Positions 52,317-61,254 of a stretch of DNA of 64,000 bases are shown here, in pieces. The DNA is taken from assembly GCA_900766135.1 (NCBI GenBank), contig CAAFUF010000055.1, positions 1 through 64,000 of the forward strand, written 5' to 3'. The position numbers and the translations under genes are program-made. The notes under the pieces were generated by a model, which did no database searches, was not told the origin of the DNA, and saw only the letters and a program-made list of their open reading frames with translations. The DNA is from Paenibacillaceae bacterium (GTDB lineage: Bacteria; Bacillota; Bacilli; Paenibacillales; Paenibacillaceae). How positions within the stretch are numbered: position 1 is the first letter of the stretch; each line of letters starts with the position of its first letter.

Positions 52317-53822
52317 ATGACTCTTCAGCAAGAAAGCAGGGAGCGGCATATGCAGTCTTTGGCGAAGGCCGAGACGGCGATCGCCGCGATCCGGGAGGAA
52401 GCGGCGCGGGAACCTTCGCGGCACAAGTATCATTTTATGGCGCCTGCCCGCTGGGTGAACGATCCGAACGGTCTGATCCAGTATAAAGGGGAGTACCATC
52501 TGTTTTACCAGCATTACCCTTACGGGGACCGCTGGGGTGCGATGCACTGGGGGCATGCCAAATCGAAGGACTTGGTGCATTGGGAGCATCTTCCGATCGC
52601 GCTGGCACCAAGCGAGCCCTACGACCTGGATGAACGGGGCGGTTGTTTCTCCGGTTCGGCCGTGGACGACAACGGAGTGCTGTCGCTGTTATACACCGGA
52701 ACGGTCATCCGGGATGGACAAGTGATTCAAACCCAGTGTCTGGCTACCAGTTCGGACGGCATTCACTTTGAGAAATACGAAGGCAATCCCGTGATTGCCT
52801 TCCCTCCCGAGGAGGGTTCGGCCGACTTCCGCGATCCGAAGGTTTGGAAACACGAAGACACTTGGTATATGGTCATCGGCACCTGCAAGGACGGGCGGGG
52901 CAAGGCGCTGCTGTATCGTTCGCCCGACCTGCGGAAATGGGATTACGTCGGCGTCTTGGCCGAAAGCGACGGCAGCCTTGGCACCATGTGGGAATGCCCC
53001 GATTTCTTTCCGCTGGGAGACAAGCATGTGCTGCTATTTTCGCCGATGGGCATGGGGAATACGAAAACCGTTTATCTGGTCGGGGATATGGACTATGATA
53101 GCGGAAAATTCACCTGGGACGTGCAGGGGGAGGTTGATTTCGGCTTCGATTATTATGCGCCGCAATCGCTGCTGGACGACCAGGGCAGAAGGATCATCAT
53201 TGCCTGGCTCAACTCCTGGGACTGGATGCCCTGGTTCAAGGATTTTGCGCCGCCTTTGCAACAGAAATGGTGCGGGTCCATGTCGATTCCGCGCACCGTG
53301 GAGCTGGACGAAGACGGGAGGCTGAAATTTCTGCCGGTGGCCGAGCTCGCCTCGCTGCGGGAAGAGGGCCAGGTCAGCGGCGGGCAGCGGATCGGGGCGA
53401 ACACGGAGATGGTCTTGGCCGAGCCGGAGGGCAAAGCATGGGAGATGATCGCCGAATTCGATCTGGCGAGCTGCGAGGCCGAGGCGTTCGGGCTCAAGCT
53501 GCGGGTATCCGCGGACGGGACGGAGGAAACGGTGCTCTCCTACACGCCGGCGACGGGAATGCTACGATTCGATCGCAGCCGCTCCGACGGCTGGAGCGAA
53601 GGCATTTGCGAATGCAAGCTTGAAGCGTTCTCCCTAAACAAGCTGGAGCTTCATATTTTGATGGATACCAGCGTGGTGGAAATTTACGCCGATGACGGCC
53701 GAACGGTGATGACCCACAACCTTTTTCCGCATTCGGACAGCGTCGGTACGCGGTTGTTCAGCCGCGGCGGCTCGGTAAACTTGGTCTCGCTTCAATGCTG
53801 GAAGCTACGTCCCATATGGTGA
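52317..53822 (+). CDS. GH32 beta-fructosidase (invertase/sucrose-6-P hydrolase type)
   Basis: A 501-residue cytoplasmic enzyme with the three standard GH32 acids: Asp49 (WVNDPNGL), Asp173 (FRDPKVW), Glu226 (WECPDFF), and a C-terminal beta-sandwich (LDRNS-like LHILMDTSVVEIYADDG). A ~40-residue N-terminal helix precedes the first motif. GGAGG overlaps the end of the GH172 gene. It hydrolyses sucrose, sucrose-6-phosphate or short fructans. With the kinase 22 bases downstream it is the unfused counterpart of the fusion protein in cluster 1. Confidence 0.92.
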   Translation: MTLQQESRERHMQSLAKAETAIAAIREEAAREPSRHKYHFMAPARWVNDPNGLIQYKGEYHLFYQHYPYGDRWGAMHWGHAKSKDLVHWEHLPIALAPSEPYDLDERGGCFSGSAVDDNGVLSLLYTGTVIRDGQVIQTQCLATSSDGIHFEKYEGNPVIAFPPEEGSADFRDPKVWKHEDTWYMVIGTCKDGRGKALLYRSPDLRKWDYVGVLAESDGSLGTMWECPDFFPLGDKHVLLFSPMGMGNTKTVYLVGDMDYDSGKFTWDVQGEVDFGFDYYAPQSLLDDQGRRIIIAWLNSWDWMPWFKDFAPPLQQKWCGSMSIPRTVELDEDGRLKFLPVAELASLREEGQVSGGQRIGANTEMVLAEPEGKAWEMIAEFDLASCEAEAFGLKLRVSADGTEETVLSYTPATGMLRFDRSRSDGWSEGICECKLEAFSLNKLELHILMDTSVVEIYADDGRTVMTHNLFPHSDSVGTRLFSRGGSVNLVSLQCWKLRPIW

Positions 53823-53844
53823 AGAGGAAGGGAGGCGCAAGCGG

Positions 53845-54807
53845 ATGTTTGACGCAGTGACGATGGGCGAGCTGCTGATCGATTTTACGCCGGCCGGAAG
53901 CTCCGAGCAGGGGCAGGCGCTGTTCGAGTGCAATCCCGGCGGAGCGCCGGCCAATGTGGCCGTACTGCTGGCGAAGCTGGGCATGAAGACGGCGTTCCTG
54001 GGCAAAGTGGGAACGGACCGCTTCGGCGAATTGCTGCGGGATACATTGAAGGATTATGGCGTAAATACGGAAGGCCTAAGGTTCTCCAGGGATGTGCATA
54101 CCACGCTGGCTTTCGTCCACTTGACCAGGAACGGGGAGCGTTCCTTCAGCTTCTGCCGCAATCCCGGGGCGGATCTTACCTTGGGTGAGGAAGATGTCCA
54201 TTACGGCCTCATCGAGCAATCCCGGGTATTTCATTTCGGTTCGCTGTCCATGACGGCCGAGCCGGCGAGAACCGCCACCCATAAAGCGTTGAAGTACGCC
54301 AAGAGCAAAGGGCTGCTGATCACGTTCGATCCGAATCTTCGAGAATCGCTGTGGACTTCCCTGGCCGCCGCCAAGGAGGCAATCGAAGAAGGGCTGGCCT
54401 ATACGGATATTCTGAAGGTTTCCCAAGAGGAGTTGGTTTTTCTTACGGGAAAAGAAGATCCCACCGAAGGCACCCTGCAATTGATGCGGGCGTTCAACAT
54501 TCCCCTGATCTTCGTAACGATGGGCGAATACGGAAGCTTTTACCGCTACTTGCATGCGGTTGGTACCGCGCCGGCCTACTCTGTGAATATGGTGGATTCG
54601 ACGGGTGCGGGGGACGCTTTTTTCGGGGCAGCCATCGGCAAAATCCTCGAGATCCCCGGCGGGTTTTACCGGATGACCGTCGATGACGTGGCCGAATGCG
54701 CCCGGTTTGCCAACGCGGCGGGAGCCTTGACCACAACAAAAAAGGGCGGGATTCCGGCTCTGCCGGATAAAACGGCGATCGATCGCTTTTTTCGGGAGTT
54801 AAAATAA
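53845..54807 (+). CDS. PfkB-family fructokinase
   Basis: A 320-residue ribokinase-fold kinase with NPGGAPANVAVLLAKLG (first PfkB signature region) and Asp257 in DSTGAGDAFF as catalytic base. It is very similar to the N-terminal half of the fusion at 20.3 kb (LIDFTPAG, TTLAFVHL, ILHFGSLSMT-like stretches). It makes fructose-6-phosphate in the cytoplasm from the fructose released by the preceding GH32. GGAGG precedes the ATG. Last gene of cluster 4. Confidence 0.93.
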   Translation: MFDAVTMGELLIDFTPAGSSEQGQALFECNPGGAPANVAVLLAKLGMKTAFLGKVGTDRFGELLRDTLKDYGVNTEGLRFSRDVHTTLAFVHLTRNGERSFSFCRNPGADLTLGEEDVHYGLIEQSRVFHFGSLSMTAEPARTATHKALKYAKSKGLLITFDPNLRESLWTSLAAAKEAIEEGLAYTDILKVSQEELVFLTGKEDPTEGTLQLMRAFNIPLIFVTMGEYGSFYRYLHAVGTAPAYSVNMVDSTGAGDAFFGAAIGKILEIPGGFYRMTVDDVAECARFANAAGALTTTKKGGIPALPDKTAIDRFFRELK

Positions 54808-54845
54808 AATCTGATTCTTCATTGGATCATGCGTAAGACAAAATG

Positions 54846-54883
54846 AAGGCCGGCTGCCAGGGGAATTCTGAGTAGCCGGCCTT
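54846..54883. terminator. Hairpin between cluster 4 and the convergent kinase gene
   Basis: A perfect 10-bp stem AAGGCCGGCT / AGCCGGCCTT without a clear T-run, between convergent genes. Confidence 0.65.
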
Positions 54884-54903
54884 ACCATAATTAAAGAGGT
54901 TGT

Positions 54904-56430
54904 TCAATGAGTCGTCTTCCCATGTTGGTATATCTTTGAACTCACCACAGAGCGAACCGCATCCTTCCACCCGGAATAATGGCTTTCCCGGAGCTGCTCA
55001 TTCAAAGCGGGATAAAATGTCTCGTAAAGATCCTTGTTAGCGGTTATTTGCTCCAAACTACTCCAGAAGCCGGTTGCCAATCCCCCGAGGTACACGGAAC
55101 CCATGGCCGATAGCTCGGGACAAGTGGAGCGCGTCACCGGCCGTCCGAGAATATCCGCTTGAAATTGCATCAGCCAGGGGTTGGACGAGGCGCCCCCGTC
55201 CGTGCGCAAACCGCGCAGCGGCATGGAGGATCTCGCCTGCATAAATTCTACGGCGTCGCATACTTGGTAAGCGATGCTCTCCGCCGCGGCGCGAACGATA
55301 TGGGCTTTATGGGTTCCGCGGTTCATGCCGACAATGGCGGCCCGTGCACCGGGATCCCAGTAGGGAACGCCCATCCCTACAAAAGCAGGGATTAAGTAAA
55401 CGCCTTCATTGGACGGAAGCACGTCGATCAATTGCTGCATTTCATCAAAGGCCGAAAATAACCCCAGATTGTCCCGGACCCATTTAATGCTGTCTCCGGA
55501 CGAGCGAATAACCGCTTCCAGGGCATACGTGACTTTACCTTCAGCCCCCCAGGCGATGGCCGTGACCAGTCCCGGACCGCCGTCAACCGGTTTGTCCCCA
55601 ACATTCATCAGCACCGAGGTCCCGGTTCCATATGTAGCTTTCGCCGTTCCCGGCTCAAAGCACAAATGGCCGAACAGCGCGCCTTGCGAGTCGCCGATCA
55701 GCCCGGCAATGGGCACAGGGGAGGCAAAGAGGCTGTCGTCGTCGGTATAACCGACGATTTCGTCCGATGCCTTCACCTCGGGAAGCAGAGCGATGGGAAT
55801 CCCAAACAGATCGGCCATTTCTTCGTCCCATTGCAACGTGTGAATATTGAACAGGGAAGTGCGGCTGGCGTTCGTGTAATCGGTCGCGTGCACCTTGCCG
55901 CCGGTCAGCTTCCACACCAGCCAGCTGTCCACGGTGCCGGCAAGCAGCCTGCCTTCCTGCAATAAGCGAGGGGCTTCCTCCGCATGATCGAGCATCCATT
56001 TCAGTTTGGCTGCAGAGAAATAAGGGTCCAGCAGCAGTCCGGTTTTGGCGCGGACCCGTTCTTCGTGGCCACCGTTTTTCAGCCGTTCGCAAATCTCGGC
56101 CGTTCGCTGGCATTGCCAGACGATGGCGTTATAGACCGGACGCCCGCTGACCTTGTCCCACATCACGGAGGTTTCGCGCTGATTCGTCACGGTTAAGGCC
56201 GCGAGTTCCGCGGCGGAAACCCCGGCCTGCCGCAGAACCTCGCGAATGCATTCTTTTACGTTGTCATAGATTTCGAGCGGGTCGTGCTCCACCCACCCGG
56301 AGCGAGGATAGATTTGTTTATGTTCCATCGAGGAACGTGCGGCCACGTGTCCCTGGCGGTCGACCAATAATGCTTTCGTGCCCGAAGTGCTCTGGTCGAC
56401 CGCCAGGATATAATTATGCTTTGTTTCCAT
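54904..56430 (-). CDS. FGGY-family carbohydrate kinase (glycerol-kinase-like)
   Basis: A 508-residue kinase. ATG at 56430 (METKHNYILAVDQST) follows AAGGTG and the transketolase stop; the longer frame to 56451 would overlap that gene. Motifs: DQSTSGTKALL, ITNQRETS-like VTNQRETSVMWD, GLLLDPYFSAAKLKWML, TYGTGTSVLMN and the FGGY-end TDGGASSNPWLMQFQADIL. Its closest look is glycerol kinase, but it sits behind an isomerase and split transketolase, so a ketopentose such as ribulose, xylulose or apulose is a more likely substrate. Last gene of the operon. Confidence 0.8.
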   Translation of the reverse strand: METKHNYILAVDQSTSGTKALLVDRQGHVAARSSMEHKQIYPRSGWVEHDPLEIYDNVKECIREVLRQAGVSAAELAALTVTNQRETSVMWDKVSGRPVYNAIVWQCQRTAEICERLKNGGHEERVRAKTGLLLDPYFSAAKLKWMLDHAEEAPRLLQEGRLLAGTVDSWLVWKLTGGKVHATDYTNASRTSLFNIHTLQWDEEMADLFGIPIALLPEVKASDEIVGYTDDDSLFASPVPIAGLIGDSQGALFGHLCFEPGTAKATYGTGTSVLMNVGDKPVDGGPGLVTAIAWGAEGKVTYALEAVIRSSGDSIKWVRDNLGLFSAFDEMQQLIDVLPSNEGVYLIPAFVGMGVPYWDPGARAAIVGMNRGTHKAHIVRAAAESIAYQVCDAVEFMQARSSMPLRGLRTDGGASSNPWLMQFQADILGRPVTRSTCPELSAMGSVYLGGLATGFWSSLEQITANKDLYETFYPALNEQLRESHYSGWKDAVRSVVSSKIYQHGKTTH

Positions 56431-56440
56431 CAGCTTCACC

Positions 56441-57379
56441 TTATCTGCCAATTAATTCAAGCGCAATTTGCTTGATGTTGTCCCCGGTGATGCCGTAATG
56501 CCGGAACACTTCGGCCGTCTTCCCGGCAATCGCCGGCTCGTCGGGGATCCCGAGCACCTTCATCGGAACGGGACGGTTCTGCACGACGACTTCCGCGACG
56601 GCCGCGCCAAGCCCGCCGTAAATGCTGTGTTCTTCAACCGTGATGATCGCTCCCGTTTCGTGCGCCGCCGCCACAATCGCCGCTTCATCCAGCGGTTTGA
56701 TGGTATGCATGTTGAGTACACGGCAGGAGACGCCTTCGGCGGCCAACGCTGCGGCAGCGTCCAGGGCGACGCGCACCGTTTCTCCGGCGGCGATGATCGT
56801 GACGTCTTTGCCGTCCTTCATGGTCACGGCTTTGCCGATCTCGAACGGATAGTCGTCCGTTTCATATATGTCTTCGACCGGATTGCGGCCGATGCGGACA
56901 TACACACCGCCGTCGTAGTTCACCAACGCCTCGGTCAATTTCTTCGTCTCGTGACGGTCGGCGGGTAGCACAATGGCCAGCCCCGGAATGGCCCGGGCCA
57001 CGGCGATGTCCTGCACGGAGTGATGGGACATCCCCAGCGCGCCGTAGCTGATGCCGCCGCTAATGCCGATCAGCTTGACATTGGTGCGGGAATAGGCGAC
57101 GTCGACCTTGATTTGTTCGATGCTGCGCATGCTGAGGAAGCAGGCTGGCGAAGTGACGAACGGCTTTTTGCCGCTGTGGGCCAGGCCGGCCGCCATGCCT
57201 ACGATATTTTGCTCGGCGATGCCGACCTCGACGAACTGCTCGGGGTAGGTGTTTGCGAAGGGGACCATTGCCGCCGAGCCGCGGGAATCGCTGGCCAGCA
57301 CCATGATATCGCGGTCGCCCTTGGCCAATTCCAGCAGCGTCTCGCAAATCACCTGACGATTCGGAATCGTGTTCATCAT
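56441..57379 (-). CDS. Transketolase, C-terminal subunit
   Basis: A 312-residue pyrimidine-binding plus C-terminal domain half of a split transketolase (FVEVGIAEQNIVGMAAGLA with the catalytic Glu, HHSVQDIAVARAIPG, then VTIIAAGETVRVAL in the C-domain). Its start overlaps the N-subunit gene by four bases. The two chains form the thiamin-diphosphate enzyme that moves two-carbon units between sugar phosphates. Confidence 0.92.
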   Translation of the reverse strand: MMNTIPNRQVICETLLELAKGDRDIMVLASDSRGSAAMVPFANTYPEQFVEVGIAEQNIVGMAAGLAHSGKKPFVTSPACFLSMRSIEQIKVDVAYSRTNVKLIGISGGISYGALGMSHHSVQDIAVARAIPGLAIVLPADRHETKKLTEALVNYDGGVYVRIGRNPVEDIYETDDYPFEIGKAVTMKDGKDVTIIAAGETVRVALDAAAALAAEGVSCRVLNMHTIKPLDEAAIVAAAHETGAIITVEEHSIYGGLGAAVAEVVVQNRPVPMKVLGIPDEPAIAGKTAEVFRHYGITGDNIKQIALELIGR

Positions 57380-58224
57380 TTATGCACCTCTCCATTTCGC
57401 TTTAATTCTTCGATGTGCGATTGCAGTTCGGCATGGGCCAGGCGAAGCTGTTCGTCGTTAGGCACATGGTGATGCCAGGCCGGCACGTTCTCCGCAAAGG
57501 AAACGCCTCTGCCCTTGACCGTATTGGCCATGACGAGGGTCGGCTTGCCCGTTGCTTCGGGCACAGAGCGGAAGGTGCGGACCAGATCATCCATATCGTT
57601 GCCGTCGATGGAAACGACGTGCCAGCCAAATGCGGCCCATTTCTCTTCGAGCGGCTCGAGCCCCATCACGTCCTCGGTAGAGCCACTGATTTGCAGCCGG
57701 TTGCGGTCGATGATCCCGACGAGGTTATCCAGCTTGTAATGAGCTCCGGCCATGGCCGCTTCCCAGTTCGAGCCTTCGGCTTGTTCACCGTCGCCCATCA
57801 GGCAGAATACGCGATAGGAGCGTCCGTCCCGCTTGGCGGCGAGCGCCATGCCGACCGAAATCGGCAAGCCATGGCCCAAAGCGCCGGTATTCATCTCGAT
57901 GCCCGGCACCTTATTGTTGGGGTGGCCGATCAAGCGCGTGCCGAATTGGCTGTAGGTTAGAAGTTCTTCTTTCGGGAAAAAGCCGAGATCGGCCAAAATG
58001 CACCAGAGCGATTCCACGGAATGGCCTTTGCTGGCAATAAAGCGGTCACGGTCCTCCCATTTTGGATGCTTGGGATCGATATGCATGATTTCATAATAAA
58101 GGGCGGTCAAAATGTCCGTGTTGCTGAGCGATCCGCCGGTGTGCCCGGTTTTGGCCCGGTGAATGATCGTGAGCAGGTCCATCCGGATTTGCGCGGCTTT
58201 GATTTTCAACGCTTGAATGTTCAT
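57376..58224 (-). CDS. Transketolase, N-terminal subunit
   Basis: A 282-residue thiamin-diphosphate-binding half: GHTGGSLSNTDI, GALGHGLPISVGMALA and the cofactor motif from GDGEQAEGSNWEAAM to IDRNRLQ. GAGGACGAT precedes the ATG. It pairs with the next gene. Split transketolases of this kind are often pathway-specific copies, here between a sugar isomerase and an FGGY kinase. Confidence 0.92.
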   Translation of the reverse strand: MNIQALKIKAAQIRMDLLTIIHRAKTGHTGGSLSNTDILTALYYEIMHIDPKHPKWEDRDRFIASKGHSVESLWCILADLGFFPKEELLTYSQFGTRLIGHPNNKVPGIEMNTGALGHGLPISVGMALAAKRDGRSYRVFCLMGDGEQAEGSNWEAAMAGAHYKLDNLVGIIDRNRLQISGSTEDVMGLEPLEEKWAAFGWHVVSIDGNDMDDLVRTFRSVPEATGKPTLVMANTVKGRGVSFAENVPAWHHHVPNDEQLRLAHAELQSHIEELKRNGEVHK

Positions 58225-58309
58225 ATCGTCCTCCTCAAAGTTCTGTGAGCGTTGTTTCCTGAAACGGCATCGTACAAAACTGGCTTCGGAAGCATGGCTT
58301 GAAAATGGA

Positions 58310-59758
58310 TTACTCGATCTTTTGCACGAGGTCGGACCCGCGAAGCCAACGCTGAATTTCTTGTTCCGTAGGGTCTACGGGATCGGCCTTCAGGCCGGGG
58401 ATATAATTGCAGGCTTCATAAATGGCCGGGATGACGTTCGCATGGATGCCGACGGAATGATGCACGTACGGCCCTTTGACCAGCTTCTCTTCCCAAAGCG
58501 GCCAGTCGTTGACTTCCACCCAAACATAGGAGCCGCGGGTGTAAGGTCCGGAGATGCCGCGGGCTTTGCCCAGGAAAATGGAGTACTCGCCATGATCGCC
58601 GTCAAAACGCGCGATCGTCATTCCGCCGCCGCGGATTTCGCCTTCATGCGTGCCGGGAGCATGGTCGTCGAACAGGAAGTGTTTCCTAAGTTTCGGTTTG
58701 TTCTCCACGGAGAGCGATACCGGGAAGTTGCCGCAGTGGAACAGCAGCTCGCCGTTTTCGTTCTCGGGATGGCGTACGGTAATATCCGCAAAGAAGGTAG
58801 GGGCCGTGTTCATTGCCGCCGCCTGCACCATAACCGAAGTGATCGCTCCGTGAATATCCGTTTCGCAAGTGACCGGAATTTGCTCGTCGGTCAAAATGGC
58901 GTTGGCCAGGCAAGGCATAATCCCCATCGCGTCCTGCAGCGAGGACCAGCATTGGATGGCGATCGCGCTGCTGCCGGTCTCCCGGGCGAACGATTTCATG
59001 GCGACTTTAAGGGCGGCAATTCGCTGGATATCGTCTTCGGTCACTTCGCTGTAGTCCAGGGTTGCTTTGATGTAATCGATCGTTTCCAGCAGCTCAGCGC
59101 TGTTTCCGGCAGCGATTTTCTTGCTGCGCAGCTGAATATCAACCAGCGTGATCGGATGAATTTCGATGCCGAATCGTTCGAGCAGTTCTCCTTCGTTGCA
59201 GATCATGGTCCAGAACGAGGAGGGGCGGGGACCGATTTGCAGGATACGCAAACGCTTAAACTGGCGCACCACATTGGCGGCGGCGATAAAATTGGTAAAA
59301 CCACGTTCGAATACGGGATCCGTCACCCAGCTGTTAGTGACATACGTAAACGGAACATTGAAGCGGCGCAGTACCTTTCCGGTGGCAAAAATGCCGCACT
59401 GGGTGTCGCGCAGGCGCATCCCGTCTTCCAGAGGCGCTTCGTCGCGTGGACCCCACAGCAGCACCGGTTTACCCAAGGCTTTGCCGACGCGGGCGACGGT
59501 ATCCTCCGTGCCGAAGTTGCAGTGAGGAAAAAATACTGCGTCAACTTCTTCCTCCTTGAACCGTTTGGCGATCTGTTCCGCGTTGATATGATCGTCATAG
59601 AGCAGCCCCTCTTGATTAAGCCCCTCAAGATCAACGATATCGATGTCCATGCCAAAGCTTTCGATCTGCTTGCGAATTTCCACCTTATACTTAAAGGCAT
59701 CTTCGGCGCTGAAAGTAAAGCGCCGGGTAGGGGCGTAGCCCAACTTCAGCTTTTTCAT
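58310..59758 (-). CDS. L-fucose/L-arabinose isomerase-like protein
   Basis: A 482-residue cytoplasmic protein of the FucI/AraA superfamily. The N-terminal part has alternating strands and helices (AVFFPHCNFGTEDTVARVG). Later motifs include CWSSLQDAMGIMPC, CETDIHGAITS and DDHAPGTHEGEI, whose Glu, Asp and His could hold the metal ion. It should convert an aldose to a ketose. First gene of the operon with AAGGAG upstream; the downstream kinase and split transketolase suggest a pentose (D-arabinose, L-arabinose or a branched pentose). Confidence 0.75.
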   Translation of the reverse strand: MKKLKLGYAPTRRFTFSAEDAFKYKVEIRKQIESFGMDIDIVDLEGLNQEGLLYDDHINAEQIAKRFKEEEVDAVFFPHCNFGTEDTVARVGKALGKPVLLWGPRDEAPLEDGMRLRDTQCGIFATGKVLRRFNVPFTYVTNSWVTDPVFERGFTNFIAAANVVRQFKRLRILQIGPRPSSFWTMICNEGELLERFGIEIHPITLVDIQLRSKKIAAGNSAELLETIDYIKATLDYSEVTEDDIQRIAALKVAMKSFARETGSSAIAIQCWSSLQDAMGIMPCLANAILTDEQIPVTCETDIHGAITSVMVQAAAMNTAPTFFADITVRHPENENGELLFHCGNFPVSLSVENKPKLRKHFLFDDHAPGTHEGEIRGGGMTIARFDGDHGEYSIFLGKARGISGPYTRGSYVWVEVNDWPLWEEKLVKGPYVHHSVGIHANVIPAIYEACNYIPGLKADPVDPTEQEIQRWLRGSDLVQKIE

Positions 59759-60118
59759 TTTGCAGGATCTCCTTTTTGACTTAGAACTGAAAAATAAATA
59801 AATTAAGCTAAACTAGATAATGAATTTTAAAGATGATCATCTCTTCAACGTTATGTTAACATCGCTAAAAAGCAGAGTCAATTGCTAATTTAGTTATTTT
59901 CAGCTTAACAAAAGGATATAATGTTATTTGTTTAGTTTGTGTTTGAGTTCATCTTGTTGCAAAAGAGTATTGTTCGGAGCGACTTGTCGTTTGTTTCGTC
60001 GTTTGATGGCGATTTGTAGATTGGAATTGAAATTGCGGATCAGTTAAGTTAACTTTAGTTTATAACTTCGTTTATTTCTGCACGAGGATTTCAACAGTTT
60101 TGAACAGGAGTGGTATTC
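59759..60118. promoter_or_regulatory. AT-rich divergent promoter region of the pentose operon and its LacI gene
   Basis: 360 bases without a gene. It contains the perfect palindrome AAGTTAACTT (60046-60055), a candidate LacI-type operator near the regulator gene, and related TTAAGCT motifs on both strands (near 59803 and 59900). Much more AT-rich than the flanking genes. Confidence 0.5.
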
Positions 60119-61147
60119 ATGAAAATTGACGACATCGCCAAACTAGCGGGTGTTTCCAAAGCGGCCGTTTCTCTCGCCTTAAATAATAAGGCTGGGGTGA
60201 GCGAAGCTACGCGCCAGCATATTCTGGAGATTTCAGAGGCGCATGGTTATACCCCGCGGACATTTAAAACAACTAAAAATACGCCCAAAAACAGTTCCAT
60301 GATCCGGTTTGTGGCCTGTAAAAATACGGACATCATAACCGATCATTACGAATCCCTGCCATTTTTCAACGAACTTATCCATCATTTGACGACGTACGCC
60401 AGAGAACAGGGCCATACGTTGATGATCTCTTCCATCCCGATTCAAAATTTGAAGGAAGAGATACAGTCTCTCGAAAGCGAGCAGCCTTCTTCCGGGATTT
60501 TGCTGCTCGGCACCAACCTGTCGGCGCCATTGATCGAAGATGTTTTATCGGTTCATCCGCACATCGTGATCCTGGACACCTGCTTCGAGCATATCGATGC
60601 GAGTTTTGTGGCGATTAACAACTATCTTGGAGGATATCAGGCGGGGAAACTTTTGTTATCCCTGGGCTATCCAAGCATCGGCTATGTCGAGTCCGAAGTG
60701 CGAATTTTGAATTTTGCCAGACGCAAGGAAGGATTTATCGCCGCGTTGCGAGAGGGAGGAAGGGGACTCGAGCAAGAGCTTACGTTTGCCATGAACCCGA
60801 TGTCGGTGGTGTCGCAAGATTCTTTTAAGCAGGCGATTGGAGACGTTGGACAACTGCCTTCGGTCCTTTTTTGCGAAAACGACTACATGGCCATCAGCGC
60901 GATCAAAACCTTTCAGGAGCTTGACATTAAGGTGCCCGACCAAGTAGCTGTCATGGGGTTTGATAATATTTTCGAGGCCAAAGTGATTAGTCCGGAGCTT
61001 ACTACGATCCATGTAAAGAAAGATGTGATGGCCATGACGGCGATGGATATGTTATTGAACAAAATCAACGACCGGGAGGAGCAGCATGTTCAAATTCTCG
61101 TGAATACGGAAGTCGTCGAACGCAAATCCTGCCGCGTCCAAGCATAG
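60119..61147 (+). CDS. LacI-family regulator of the pentose operon
   Basis: A 342-residue regulator; ATG 60119 has CAGGAGTGG upstream (GTG 60110 is less likely). Helix-turn-helix at residues 2-45 (KIDDIAKLAGVSKAAVSLAL), then an effector-binding domain (GFDNIFEAKVISPELTTI). It is divergent from the isomerase operon and probably represses it, with a sugar or sugar phosphate as inducer. Confidence 0.9.
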   Translation: MKIDDIAKLAGVSKAAVSLALNNKAGVSEATRQHILEISEAHGYTPRTFKTTKNTPKNSSMIRFVACKNTDIITDHYESLPFFNELIHHLTTYAREQGHTLMISSIPIQNLKEEIQSLESEQPSSGILLLGTNLSAPLIEDVLSVHPHIVILDTCFEHIDASFVAINNYLGGYQAGKLLLSLGYPSIGYVESEVRILNFARRKEGFIAALREGGRGLEQELTFAMNPMSVVSQDSFKQAIGDVGQLPSVLFCENDYMAISAIKTFQELDIKVPDQVAVMGFDNIFEAKVISPELTTIHVKKDVMAMTAMDMLLNKINDREEQHVQILVNTEVVERKSCRVQA

Positions 61148-61197
61148 GGGAGAGGGGAGTTACAAAACCGATGCGTTTTTCGGCTACTCGATATAAT

Positions 61198-61243
61198 AAG
61201 AAGGACGCTGCCCAAGCGAAGGCAAGGGGGCGTCCTTTTTCTT
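61198..61243. terminator. Terminator between the LacI and GH43 genes
   Basis: AAGGACGC (61201-61208) pairs with GCGTCCTT (61230-61237), followed by TTTCTT; an upstream AAG extends it. Located between convergent genes. Confidence 0.85.
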
Positions 61244-61254
61244 AACGAACGGTT

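Noticed and set aside
58217..59779. 520-codon open frame on the plus strand
   Set aside because: It mirrors the isomerase gene on the opposite strand and has no plausible ribosome site or domain.
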